NCBI GenBank assembly: GCA_018340805.1
Contig: JACMZG010001913.1
Span: 13,253,822-13,317,821, forward strand
Source of the DNA: Microvelia longipes
Taxonomy: Eukaryota > Arthropoda > Insecta > Hemiptera > Veliidae
Direction: 5' to 3'
DNA: 64,000 nt
Part shown: piece after piece, positions 49,116 to 60,055 of the stretch
Layout of the letters: every line of letters begins with the position of its first letter
How positions within the stretch are numbered: the stretch's first letter is position 1
Notes under the pieces: model-generated
What the model was told of the DNA's origin: nothing
The model's database searches: none
What the model saw: the letters and a program-made list of their open reading frames with translations, nothing else
Position numbers and translations under genes: made by a program

Positions 49116-49320
49116 AAAAATTCTACTGCTCAAGTTATTAGTGAAATGAAGTGGACTACTTACTCGAGTTTGAATAAGTGGTTCCCCTCTCTTGGGATTG
49201 GTCTGAAAGAATTCAAATCCTTATAGTCCAGAAGCTCGATCTAAATAATAATAATAATAATAATCTAAATAAGAATAGTAAAGAGTTATAAGGTTTTGGT
49301 CATGATAAATAAAACAACAT

Positions 49321-49354
49321 TAAGCTTTCGACCTTATGATTAGGTCATCATCAG
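49321..49354 (-). ncRNA. Hammerhead-ribozyme-like motif with intact core
   Basis: Minus strand: ctgatga, t, perfect 5-bp stem gacct/aggtc around aatcata, gaaa, then the palindrome aagctt. This is the cleanest motif in the window. A single copy is seen, without a paired arm. Confidence 0.7.
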
Positions 49355-49691
49355 AAATTGTTTAATAACAAACTAAAGCCGTTAACAGAAAGAATAAGAA
49401 TAATTTTATTTGCTTTAGATATTTTTACAATACTTTTACAAAAGGTCTAGCTGTACACATTATTCTTAACTTCATGTTTATAAATAGCATATGCATAGAC
49501 ATATTTGTGTCTGTCTTAACATCAACGCTAATATATTTCACAATTATTCAAAGGAATATTATTAAATAATAGAATATTATAATAACAAAACAATTAAACA
49601 CGGAGAAACATAACATAACAATAATTATGAAAACAAAAACTTAATTAAAAATAATAAAACTACTATGAATAAAAAAAATAGAATTTAAAAT

Positions 49692-49985
49692 CTATATTTT
49701 TAACTGGAAAAATTCCTCAACATTGTAAATTGGGTTTTTAGTTAAAATTGTCTTACATTTTTTGACAAATTCCCCATACTCTAAATCGCTAATTCTTGGA
49801 TTTTTAGGTAACTTATTAAAAAAATAACTCCCGCGTACATGCAACTCTTTTTAAAACTCTCTGAACTAAGCTTATCAGTACTTAAACAATTTATTCCCCT
49901 AGTTTTATACTTATGATTGCCGCTGCTAAAGTTATCTAAGTTCTTCTTTACCCACTTTAAGTTTTCTAAGATGTAGAGCCCAGGT
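49692..49985 (-). pseudogene. Non-LTR retrotransposon reverse-transcriptase tail (Jockey/CR1-like)
   Basis: Minus-strand frames show YILENLKWVKKNL, HKYKTRGINC, CMYAGVIF and, after one frame break near 49,826, FNKLPKNPRI ... EFVKKCKTIL ... EEFF, with a stop at 49,692-49,694. The order Y-x-TR, then a Y-x-G-x-x-x-FNxLP block and a short basic helix, is the usual C-terminal end of Jockey/CR1-type reverse transcriptases. The catalytic domain is missing upstream, where sequence changes to unrelated CTAG-rich repeats. It is a dead fragment; the clade assignment is tentative. Confidence 0.6.
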
Positions 49986-50039
49986 ATAGTATTTTTTTTT
50001 GCTTAAACCCGTAGAGTCATTTTAGCGTTTTCCCCTCAC

Positions 50040-50460
50040 TCAAATCTCACTCAACTAATTCACCCATGACTTTGTACACATCCAATCATCTAGGAAGCAC
50101 ATTCTCCGTACATAATGGCACATATGCACCATATGTGCCACTGGTTCACAGTGTGTCTAGTTCATCTAGCCCAGACTCTATCCAAACTCACTGCTCTGGC
50201 TAGTGTCTGCGACTAGTCAAGGTGTGCCTAGTTCATCTAGACCAGCTAGACTCTGGGCTATGCTCGCCGCTCTGGCTAGCGCCGACTACTAGTTCACTGT
50301 GTGCTTGATTCATCTAGTCTTACTAGCTCCTCTGATCACATTAGTCTCACTTGGCCCCCGTCCTTTAACCAGTCTCACCAATCTCATCAGCTCCTCTAGC
50401 ATCACCAGACTCTAGCTAGACACACCGCTCTGGCTAGTCCAAAGAGAAGTCTAGCACCCA
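50040..50460. repeat. CTAG-rich degenerate repeat block
   Basis: Phrases gttcatctag, ccgctctggctag and cagactc recur at irregular intervals (about 50,160-50,430), with higher GC than the flanks. There is no open frame of note. Confidence 0.6.
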
Positions 50461-52794
50461 GATGTCAGTGTGCACAAACTCATTCTTTAGCCCTGACCTG
50501 AAAGTCAAAGCTCCGCAGTGCTATTAGGAGACGTCTGTCTTCAAGAACCGAGCACTTCGTTCCTAGTCGCTTACGTTATTCGTTTTACCACCTTTACTTT
50601 CACTGACTAAGTTTTCGGACATACGAAGGCTCAATATATCTTTCCGACCTTCATCTCCCCTAGCCCGCAGCCTTATGAACCAACTAACTGCTCAGGAAAA
50701 TAGTAGCATTCTTTACTCCCTTGGTGCATAAATAACTATTAAAGCAGTAAAAATGAGTAATTTATTTCAGGTCTGGTTCTAGGAATATTAGCAGTAGTTA
50801 TGCTATCGTACTTAGTTATTTTACCCTACTTAATAAGTTATAAATCATTTAGGTCGAGTAAGAGATCCTGAATAAAATACAACGTAAATAGACGATTGCA
50901 ATACTCGAAGTACGGATATATTTATAGGACAACTCAAGACACGAGAGCGAGAAAATCTATTGTTTATTAGTTTCCTTCCAGAGCAATACTTTTTGCTCTG
51001 ATAAGGAAGCAACAGTTTGCTGTAAAAGCTTTTATTAAATTAAATCTTTATGGTTATAAAGGAGATATTTTCTGTCTCACCGCTATTGTTTAATAATCTT
51101 TATAATATTAATCTCTACTTACGAAACTTCTACTTTACAAGGGGGATTTCCTTTAATATTGAAAACTGGATTAAGTCTTCTTCAAAGAATGGGTTTTACA
51201 GCCATAATGTGAAAAACATGAAATGATTTTAAAATAACAAGTATCTTAACTCAGGGTATACGGGGAGTTTGTCTAGTTGTATAAAAAAATGTTTGGTTTT
51301 AGATCTCGTCGTAAGTCCCTTATGCGCTACGGGCACATTTTAATAGAATTAAAAATTGCAATTAAAATGCAAGTCTCCAGGTGGGATTCAAACCCAGGAT
51401 AGAAGCCAACCCTAAAAGCAGGCTTCTAAAAATTATGATTATTTCTTTATTTTTTCTTATGTTTTTATTATTTTCTTATTATTATTATTATTATTATTAG
51501 CTATTTATTTATTTTATTAATATTAAATTATTTAATATATGTGTGATGCAGTATACAAGTTATACATAGTAGTAGTAGTAGTTTCTAATTGTATTTGTTT
51601 TTTCATATGTATTATTAATTTATAATATTAAGTAATTTGACGATTTTCACATTCCCGTAAGGGTCAAAAGAAACAAAAAATATTTATTATTATTCATTAG
51701 TATTATTATTATCTGTCAATTTCTTATTTGAATCAGAGTGAAACCAAAACAAATCGAGTATAGGGTACGGCAAAGTACACGAAGTTTGGTCCCCGGACTC
51801 CTGGGGGTTCGCAGAAGGATTACTTCTTAAAATTAATCAAACTGGGATCGCGATTTAATAATCAAACTACTAATGCAAAATCTGTGAAGAGTTAATCTGT
51901 GAACTGTTAGATTAACAGTTTATATGCTTTCCATGATTAATAAATGTTTTAGATATTAGATATAACCCATAAATCAAGAAACTACTCGTCAAGTTTTTAT
52001 TGAAAATATTAATCATTCAATTTTTCTGTTGTCAGTTAGAAGGAGGAAGAAATTGGGGTCGCTAAATAATTACTGAGATTCTTTTTGTTGTATTTACGAA
52101 CAGGGAGCATCCATATCATATTATATCATATGATACTACCGAGTTTTGAAAAAGGAATAGTTGACACTATATAAATTGTGCGAATGACACCTAGGAAATG
52201 TAACAAGCAAAATGCAATGCTACATCTTAACGAGATTTATCGAGGAGGGGGTAGATGAGAAAGATAAGCGGCGTGGAAAAAATATTTATCCAAAATATTT
52301 ATCCGGAGCTCTGATGTTTGACTTATCCTGGGATTCGGTAAATCGGAACCTTTCTTCACATCTTCGGACATGCTTCCGTACTCAGATCAACCTAAGCTTA
52401 TTTCAATTCTTTATTTCCTTTAAAATTGTTGGTCTTTTCTACCCCCCCCCCCCCCCCCCCCACTCACAAATTTTTGGGTCAGATTTAGGTACTATCTTTG
52501 TCATTTAATTATGAATAACACTCTTTCGTAACCAAAAACAACCGTTAACAACCGAAATTAACCTTTTTTTAACCAAAAATAACCACCAATAACCCGAAAA
52601 TATATGCTAAAAAAGAAAATAGCACAGCATTTCCTGAAGCTTGTAAAAGATGCTAAAGTTTATAAATGACTATGCTAAAAATGATTAGGATATTATCGTT
52701 TTATAGGGGTCATGGTTTTTGCTAATTATTGTTTCGTATTGGTGAGCAGTTAATAAAGGTTGAAAATGGTGATTGGTCATCTTAGATGACCAAA
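50461..52794. other. Mixed to AT-rich stretch, no gene seen
   Basis: 51,380-51,415 contains an inverted B-box-like ggattcaaaccca (weak tRNA-like relic). 51,475-51,500 is (TTA)n. 52,442-52,461 is a C-run. The frame at 52,212-52,508 crosses the C-run and has no recognisable domain. Confidence 0.5.
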
Positions 52795-53251
52795 TAATAC
52801 TATATAAAGAAGGAGCACAACTGATGACACGAAAGGCGGTTCACTGGTGCACTTAAGTAATGCTGCCACCCTAACAATGATTGATTATTCATAAAATACT
52901 AATATATAAATATCAGCGCATTACAATATTTAAAGCATTTTAAATTGTAGTTTAACGTTATTAATTAAAATTATATTAAAAGTAGTCCTCGTCAACTAAA
53001 TGTAGATTCTTGTATTCCGCCACCCTTTTGCCATAAGACCGGTTTTATTAAATACTCAACAGGTGTTTTAAGTAATTATATTTGTTCTCTACGATCTTTT
53101 TTAATTAATAGATATTTATGAAAAATATTTAAAATAATGTTTTGTTGTCAGGTTAGCAGCATTACTTAAGTGCACCAGTCAACCGGCTTTTGTGTCATCA
53201 GTTGAATTACATTGTGTTTACGGTCCTGTGCTCCTTCTATGTATAGTATAA
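52795..53251. mobile_element. M458 MITE, complete copy
   Basis: Ends taatactatataaagaagga and the inverse tccttctatgtatagtata. Subterminal ggttcactggtgcacttaag and its inverted partner lengthen the terminal repeats to about 90 bp, with the left arm lacking a 28-bp piece (ggaccgtaaacacaatgta). No ORF. Confidence 0.8.
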
Positions 53252-53734
53252 TTCTAAGTTGGCCATAGTTGTTTAGACATCAAAAATTAAAACCTACCTT
53301 AAAAAACTAAAAATTTAACGTGGGAGGGGAAAACCAAAAATCTTTGTACATTTTCCTTGTCAATATAAAAGAAAGTTTTACATTAATCTTGTTAAGAGCC
53401 TTGGTCCGTCTAAAGTCAACTTCTATAAAAGACTTCTTTTTAGGTCTATACACAAAATGGCGTCTACGTATGACGTCTTAAAGTGGTTTAAAAAGATTAA
53501 AGATAAATTACAATACATTATGAATACAATGAGAATGTAGGATAAAGTTTTTTCTTGGATTTATTTTTAGCTCCTTCAAGTTTTCTACTGGAATCACTAT
53601 CAATCATACGTTAACGACAAAATTTACTTAACTTTACATGTGAATGCCAAACTTTAGAATAAAATTTGACAAAAAAGTAAAATAAGTATCGTGTCGTTCA
53701 CTGAGTATAGAGAAGTAAATTTTAAAATAGCTTT

Positions 53735-53885
53735 ACTGAGTAGTGGCTTTACTGGTGGTATGGTACTACTCAGATGGTTTTAATACACCTAAAACGTATA
53801 TTTCACGTGTCATCCCCACTTCGGATTTTTATTAATTCTTTTCTTACGTACCTACGGAATTAATGAGTAAAATCAAAAACAGTAC
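53735..53885 (+). mobile_element. Diverged R1 3' fragment
   Basis: Only the end is detectable: acacctaaaacgtat, catccccacttcggattttt and acctacggaattaatgagta. Confidence 0.5.
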
Positions 53886-53904
53886 AAATACTCTATTCCT
53901 TATA

Positions 53905-54952
53905 ATAATACTATATACAGAAGGAGCACAGGACCGTAAACACAATGTAATTGCACTGATAACACGAAAGCCGGTTGACTGGTGGACCTAAGTAATCCTG
54001 CCAACCTGACAACAAAACATTATTTTAAATATTTTGTCATAAATATCAATTAATAAGAAAGATCGTGAAGAACAAATATAATAACTTAAAACACCTGCTG
54101 AGTATTTAATAAAACTGGTCTTAGATGGCAAGGGTGGCGGAATACAAGAATCTACATTTAGTTTACGAGGACTACTTTTAATATAATTTTAATAAATACT
54201 TTAATCTACAATTTAAAATGCTTTAAATATTGTAATGCACCGATATTTGTAATAGTATTTTATGAATAATCAATCATTAATTAATAATAGAACATAATAA
54301 TTCAGCAACCGGAAATATTGCCAACTTTTTTTAGAAAATTGGGCTGAACTTCGGTATACCGTGCACCCTGTTATCAATACTATGTATCGATATATTTTTA
54401 GTTTAGAGATTTGACGTAGGAATAATCGATATATGCCTTTTCTTTTACGTTTATAAACATATTTTATTATTTTTTAAATGTTTTTTTGTTGTTTGTGTTT
54501 TTTTATTTGTTGTAAAATGGTTTATTTTCATATTTTTTTTATGTTTTTATAATGTTTAAACTATGTTTTCATAAGAATAATCGATGATACACCACATTTA
54601 ATTTTATGTTACGCGTATTTTTTTACGTATTTTTGTGTTTGTTATTTTCAGGTTTTTTATTATATTTCTGTTGTTTTCATTTATTTAAATGTTTTCATTT
54701 ATTTGTTGTATGGTTTTTTTAATGTTTTAATTATAATTAATAATTTAACGACGCTGCTTATCTTTTAAGTGCTCAGTTCTCGTTTACGTGTCGCGTAACT
54801 AAAAATATATCGATATATAGTATTGATAACAGGGTGCACCGTATACCGAAGATTTACCGAAAATTGTATATAGTTAAGGTGGCAGCATTACTTAGGTGCA
54901 CCAGTGAACCGCCTTTTGTTATCAGTAGTGCTCCTTCTATATATAGTATTAA
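53905..54952. mobile_element. M458 MITE, inverted copy split by an insertion
   Basis: 53,905-54,277 and about 54,873-54,952 together match the copy at 52.8-53.25 kb in reverse. The interruption falls where the other copy reads gccaccctaacaatgattga on its strand. Confidence 0.8.
54346..54855. mobile_element. MITE nested inside M458
   Basis: Inverted termini of about 55 bp: left cttcggtataccgtgcaccc and right gggtgcaccgtataccgaag, continuing through tgttatcaatact and tatcgatatattttta. The interior is T-rich without an ORF. About 70 bp between the M458 break and this terminus is unexplained. Confidence 0.8.
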
Positions 54953-54955
54953 TCT

Positions 54956-55837
54956 AAGATTCCAAAAGACGAAAATAGAGAACTTAGTCTCTTAAACAGT
55001 CTCAAGAAATGTATTAGGTACAAACTTTACCAATATTTTAAGTAAGGAGATAAAAAAAAACTTATTCCCTAAGATTATACATCCCGATGTTGTATGTTAC
55101 TCTCGATTAGGTATATCTCGCTTTATCTACACAGATGGTTAAGAGAACGCAACCCTATGTTGATTTATAACTCTGTGAAGTTATATTTCTTCAAATTTAT
55201 TGACGGGAGAGCATTTTGACTCGCTAAATATCCAGAATAAATAAAATGTTGGCGCATTTCTAGAGCATATTTACTATTATTGTTTTTATTTATTTTGTGT
55301 ATATGTTTATCATTTCACTTATATGCAATAGGCTTAATTGATAAACCAATTTTCAATCCTTAACAATATAAGAAACAAAGTCTCAGAATTTCGAAAATGG
55401 TTTATACCCTAAATTAACCTGATTTCGGGTCCTTTTATAATCAGGTTGGACTTATAGCCTTCAAAAGAAATACTTGCCACTCAGTAACTGTTACTTTCAT
55501 GGGCGTCCACAGGATTTTTCCAGGGGGGTCAAAGCTGCCAATTTCAGAAACCCATAAAGTGCAGCGGTTTTAGTATTCAGCACCCTTTCACAAAAGTAAG
55601 AGACAGGAGTCCAACAATAAAATAAGAAAAAAAAGTAAACAAAAAAATGCAAACGTTCTACTATATAAGTTATTGTAATTTTTGTACTGATTAATTGAAA
55701 AATTTATTAGCAAAGGTGGTTAGGTTATTTGTTTGAGTTTTCAAAATTTAACGTATAGGGCCTCTAGTAATAGTATATCTATGATCTTACTATCAACTGG
55801 AAATAAATATTTTTGTTAACCAATAAAAACTTCGTTG
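54956..55837. other. AT-rich stretch with an M330 fragment
   Basis: 55,650-55,790 is the right-hand part of M330 in minus orientation (acgttctactatataagtta ... gggcctctagtaatagtata). The rest shows no gene. Confidence 0.6.
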
Positions 55838-56720
55838 ATAAATGTCTAGATTCATAGACTTAACATTCACGTATTTACTGACAATCTCATAAGACTTACC
55901 TAAAACATTCACGTATTACTAAACGTATTTACTGTATTACTACAATCTCATAAGACTTACCTAAAACATTCACGCATTTACTAACAATCTCATAAGACTT
56001 ACCTAAAACATTTACGTATTTACAACAATCTCATAAGACTACCTAAAACATTTACGTATTTACTAAAATCTCACAAGACTTAACTAAAACATTTAAAACG
56101 ATATTTATCAAACAATCTCACAAGACTTACCTTAAAACATTCACGAATTTACTAACAATCTTCATAAGACTACCTAAAAAACATTCACGTAATTTATCAA
56201 CAATCTCACAAGACCTTACTAAACATTCACGAATTTACTAACAATCTCAACTTACCTAAAACATTCACGAATTTACTAACAATCTCATAAGACTTACCTA
56301 AAAACATTCACGTATTTACCAAAATCTCATAAGACTTACCTAAACATTCACGTATTTACTAACAATCTCATAAGACTTACCTAAAACATTCACGTATTTA
56401 CTAACAATCTCATAAGACCTTACCTAAAACATTCACGTATTTACTAACAATCTCATAAGGACTTACCTAAAACATTCACGTTATTTACTAACAATCTCAT
56501 AAGACTTACCTAAAACATTCACTATTTAACAATCTATAAGACTTACTAAAACATTCACGTATTTACTAACAATCTCATAAGACTTACCTAAACATTCACG
56601 TATTTACTAACAATCTCATCATAAGAGACTTTACCTAAAACATTCACGTATTTACCTAACAATCTCATAAGACTTACTAAAACATTCACGTATTACCTAC
56701 AATCTTATAAGCTCATTTTT
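55838..56720. repeat. 42-bp tandem array, about 21 copies
   Basis: Unit aacaatctcataagacttac plus ctaaaacattcacgtattta and ct. Many copies have single-base indels, chiefly in short homopolymers. Confidence 0.92.
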
Positions 56721-56922
56721 TCTTTTAGTAAAAGGATATTAGAATTAGAACTGATAACTGTTATTGTAATTATTTATATAATAGTATTAATGTTAAATAA
56801 TTAATATTTAAATATTTGTTGTATATAATACTTTGTCAATTGGCTCCCGGATCTCCGAAAATCGTTTCACAGACCCCTAGTTATCCGCGGACCAAACTTA
56901 GCGTAACCCTGCTGTACGTACC

Positions 56923-58077
56923 AGGAGCTAGGACCGGTCTTATAGCCTCCTGATAGTTCATATGCAAGTTTAATTTTACAACAAGGTAACGTAGGGTTCC
57001 AAAAATAACACCAAGAATTGGTAGAACAAAACAAGTAAATATATTATAGCGAACTTAAAAATACAAGTCAAAAAAAAGGAACGCAAAGGTAAGTAATGAC
57101 TGAATAAAGGGCTCGAAAAGAGCAGTATTTAGCTTGACTAAAGTAATAATATTAGGTTTAAAGTAATAAATAATAGTAATATTGATATATCACGAAACTT
57201 AATCTTAACTGAGCGGTAGTAACGATCGGTAAAGTAAATAAATAAAGCGGCGGAATCGTATAACCGAACAAGAAAAAGAGCAGCGGAAAGGCAGGAAATG
57301 TGCAGCGGAAAGGAAAGGAAAGCAGCTTAAAAATTAACAAAGAACACACGTCGAAAGCGCATTAGGCGAGCCGTGAAACTAAAGCAGTAACCCGAGCGAG
57401 CCACGGAAATAGATAAATAGATAAATTTGGTTATCTGAGAGGTGTTGGCTTCAAGACATCCAAGCGCCGTTCTGGTAGAAAGGTAGTCCAAACTTTGGTG
57501 CAAGCTCTTGGCAGGTTTGGCAGGATCTTGACAAAGTAATATACTGACAAACGTCGGCCTAAGGTACACTTCACAATGAGCGGCAACAGATAACTTGGCC
57601 CGGGAGTCCAATATAAGTTAAACACATGAATTTATACAGAACTATCAATGTTAGCAAAAAACACAAGCGGCAACAGCAACCGGTCTCTTTTTTCGTTCAC
57701 CATGCGTTAGTTCGAAGTACAACAGGTTGTTAGAGAAGTCAGCGTAAAAGAAACTAAATTCTGGAGGTATTTGTTACTCCCAATTAATGTTGGCAACACT
57801 GGCCGGAAGGAAGAATATGAAGAATAAGCTGATTTAAGGCGAAACAAGAAGAAGGTGAAGGTTAAGATAACCACAGATAACCTGACTAAATAATAAATAA
57901 CACACGGTGCAAATGCGACGAGCGAGCTTAAAGGAGAAAAAAACACGGGATGTGCAGCCACGAAAACAAGTTAAAATAGCACAATGATAAATAATAAAGC
58001 GGGAAAAAAATAAAAGTAAAAAGTGCAAGTGCGGAAAGGAAAAGGAAAGTTGGGATTCAATTTCAGGTAACCAAACA
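56923..58077 (-). repeat. 3' LTR of the BEL/Pao element
   Basis: The outer edge at 56,923 is set by the match tgtacgtaccaggagctagg with the other LTR. The inner edge at about 58,077 is inferred from a TG start (minus strand tgtttggttacc) just after a ggtgggcg-containing tract, giving TG...CA ends. Length is about 1.15 kb. Small frames within it are not genes. Confidence 0.75.
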
Positions 58078-58092
58078 TACGCCCACCAAATT
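58078..58092 (-). promoter_or_regulatory. Putative polypurine tract for plus-strand priming
   Basis: Minus strand aatttggtgggcgta lies immediately before the proposed 3' LTR start and about 95 bp after the integrase stop, the expected position. It is only moderately purine-rich, so the assignment is tentative. Confidence 0.4.
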
Positions 58093-58186
58093 GAGGACCA
58101 ACTTCAGCAGGAAAAGAAAGGCTTAAGGATTAGATAGAGAAGTTTGCGGGATAAGCGACACGACCTTAGCAACAGGACGAACACAC

Positions 58187-59310
58187 TCACTTGTTTGCAG
58201 TTCTGATCTTGACGACTCTTACAACGTTGTCCGATCCTGGAAACAAACCTATGATCCGTCCCAGAGGCCAATGGAGAGGAGGGACGCCATCTTCAGCTAT
58301 AAGTACCAGATCGTGCAGTTGGAGATTGGGTTGATGAGTGTGCCACTTTTGACGAGCTTGTAGAGTCTGCAGGTATTCCCTATGCCATCGATCCCAGAAG
58401 AACTGAGTTCGTTTGCGAATAAGCTGCCAGCGGCGAAGGCGATTCTCTGGAACCTGCTCGAAATCAGGTTCAGGAAGGGCGAGTAAAGAGCGACCTATAA
58501 GAAAATGCGCAGGGGTAAGCGCTTCATAGTCTTGGGGATCCGTGGATAAGGCGTAGAGCGGACGTGAATTCATAATGGCTTCAATCCGTGCAAACATAGT
58601 ATTGAGTTCCCCAATTGTGCAGAGAGCAGCTCCAAAGGATTTGCGTAGTAATCTTTTAGCGGTTTTGATTTGGCTTTCCCAAATCCCTCCAAAGTGTGGT
58701 GTGTGAGGCGGGTTAAATGACCATTTAATGTTTTTTGGTGCGGCATAGGTTTGTAATTCTTTTATAGTATCTTGGGCGGAATGCCATTCTTCAATTTCTT
58801 GGATATAGTTAGCGGCTCCCTTGAAATTAGTTCCGCAATCTGAGATGACTTCAGTAGGTAGTCCTCGCCTAGCGGCAAATCGCTCAAAGGCGTCTAGGAA
58901 AGATTCTGTAGATAAAGCCTCGGCGACTTCTAGATGCACGGCTTTAGTAACCAAACAGATAAAGAGGCAGAGATAGGACTTTACGGCAGGGGCATTCTTT
59001 AGCTTAGAAGATTTACAGAGGAAAGGCCCAGCATAATCGATGCCGACCTTACTGAACGGATTAGCCTCATTAACGCGGTAAACTGGCAGACTAGCCATGA
59101 AAGGTGCACGCGGTCGTCGATTAAAGCGGATGCAGGTGGCACAGGAGCGTTGAAACTTCTTCACTGAGTTTCGCCCACCGGGCAGCCAATACACCTGCTG
59201 TAGGGCATGAAGCACTGCTGCAGAACCAGCATGAAGACATTTAGCATGATAATAAGAAATGATAACTTCGTTAAAACGACCAGTTTTTGGTAGTAAAATG
59301 GGGTGTTTCG
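58187..59310 (-). pseudogene. BEL/Pao Pol: integrase (third reading segment)
   Basis: The segment continues from the previous one after a one-base shift near 59,303-59,312. It carries the H2C2 zinc-binding module (YHAKCLHAG ... CATC), then the catalytic core with VGIDYAGPF (first Asp) and VISDCGTNFKG (second Asp). NPPHTPHFGGIWE follows with the third catalytic Glu. The C-terminal part matches the region after BEL integrases: FLIGRSLLALPEP, WDRWHREYLQTLQ and a final PLGRIIGLFPG block. The stop is at 58,187-58,189. All catalytic residues are present, so the only visible defect is the frame break at its upstream edge. Family role: inserts the cDNA copy into host chromosomes. Confidence 0.9.
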
Positions 59311-60055
59311 TGGAAACGGCAGGTCTGATTTAACTAATCGACCGCCCACCCTGATAACACCTTCTTCGTCCAGAAACACATTCAAGGACCGAAGAATAGC
59401 TGTACTGGATGGACCATTCGTAAAAAACTCCGGATAGGCATGTTGTTGTATGACTTTAAGTAGTAGAGTTAAAGAAGCGGCATACTCCTCAGGCAGGATC
59501 GGTGCGGGTGCGGAAGGTGTATTATGGTGCCGAAGGCGGTCAATAAATCGCAACACTTGCGAAAAGGTAAAAACGATTCTCTGAAGGCGGTTGCAGCTAG
59601 GTGGAAGACGTTTCGTGCCACCAGAGAAATGTTCAATCCACTCAACGATCCTAGCTGGACCTGTAGTAGCAGCGATATTAGCAGTAACGGGTTTCTTTAA
59701 ATCTGGGAGTTCGCAGCGGTTTATGTCCACGGACGAAACAGGCCAATCATAGATGGACTGAGTCAGCCAATCAGGACCGTTCCACCAGTGCGTATTATCA
59801 AGCAGTTGAGAAGGCAGCAAACCTCTTGACCCCAGGTCAGCAGGATTATCCTCGGAGCGCACGTGACGCCAATTGCTGTATGATGTAGCTTGTAGAATTT
59901 CGCTGACGCGATGAGCAGTAAAGGTGAGTAGACTGTTGACAGGAGTGTTCAGCCAGCCTAGCACATTGCTAGAATCAGTGAAGAAGATGAATGCAGCAGC
60001 GGGAAAGTGAGCAGTAAAAGAGGATAACGAAGCAAACAGGCGAACAAGCAGCACC
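59305..60055 (-). pseudogene. BEL/Pao Pol: RNase H end and connection (second reading segment)
   Basis: It follows the first segment after a one-base loss near 60,056-60,060, so no start codon is expected. It contains FFTDSSNVLGWL, a late RNase H acidic motif, and RHVRSEDNPADLGSRG, the typical end of RNase H in BEL/Pao and Ty3 elements. The linker with WWNGPDWL and FLDEEGVIRVGGRL precedes the integrase zinc module. It breaks again near 59,305. It removes RNA from the RNA-DNA hybrid during reverse transcription. Confidence 0.85.

Noticed and set aside
55838..56720. CRISPR-like regular repeat array
   Set aside because: Units are directly contiguous with no unique spacers, and the context is eukaryotic; it is an ordinary tandem array.
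57158..58028. Small frames inside the BEL/Pao LTR
   Set aside because: They lie within the LTR and show no domain; LTRs are non-coding in this family.
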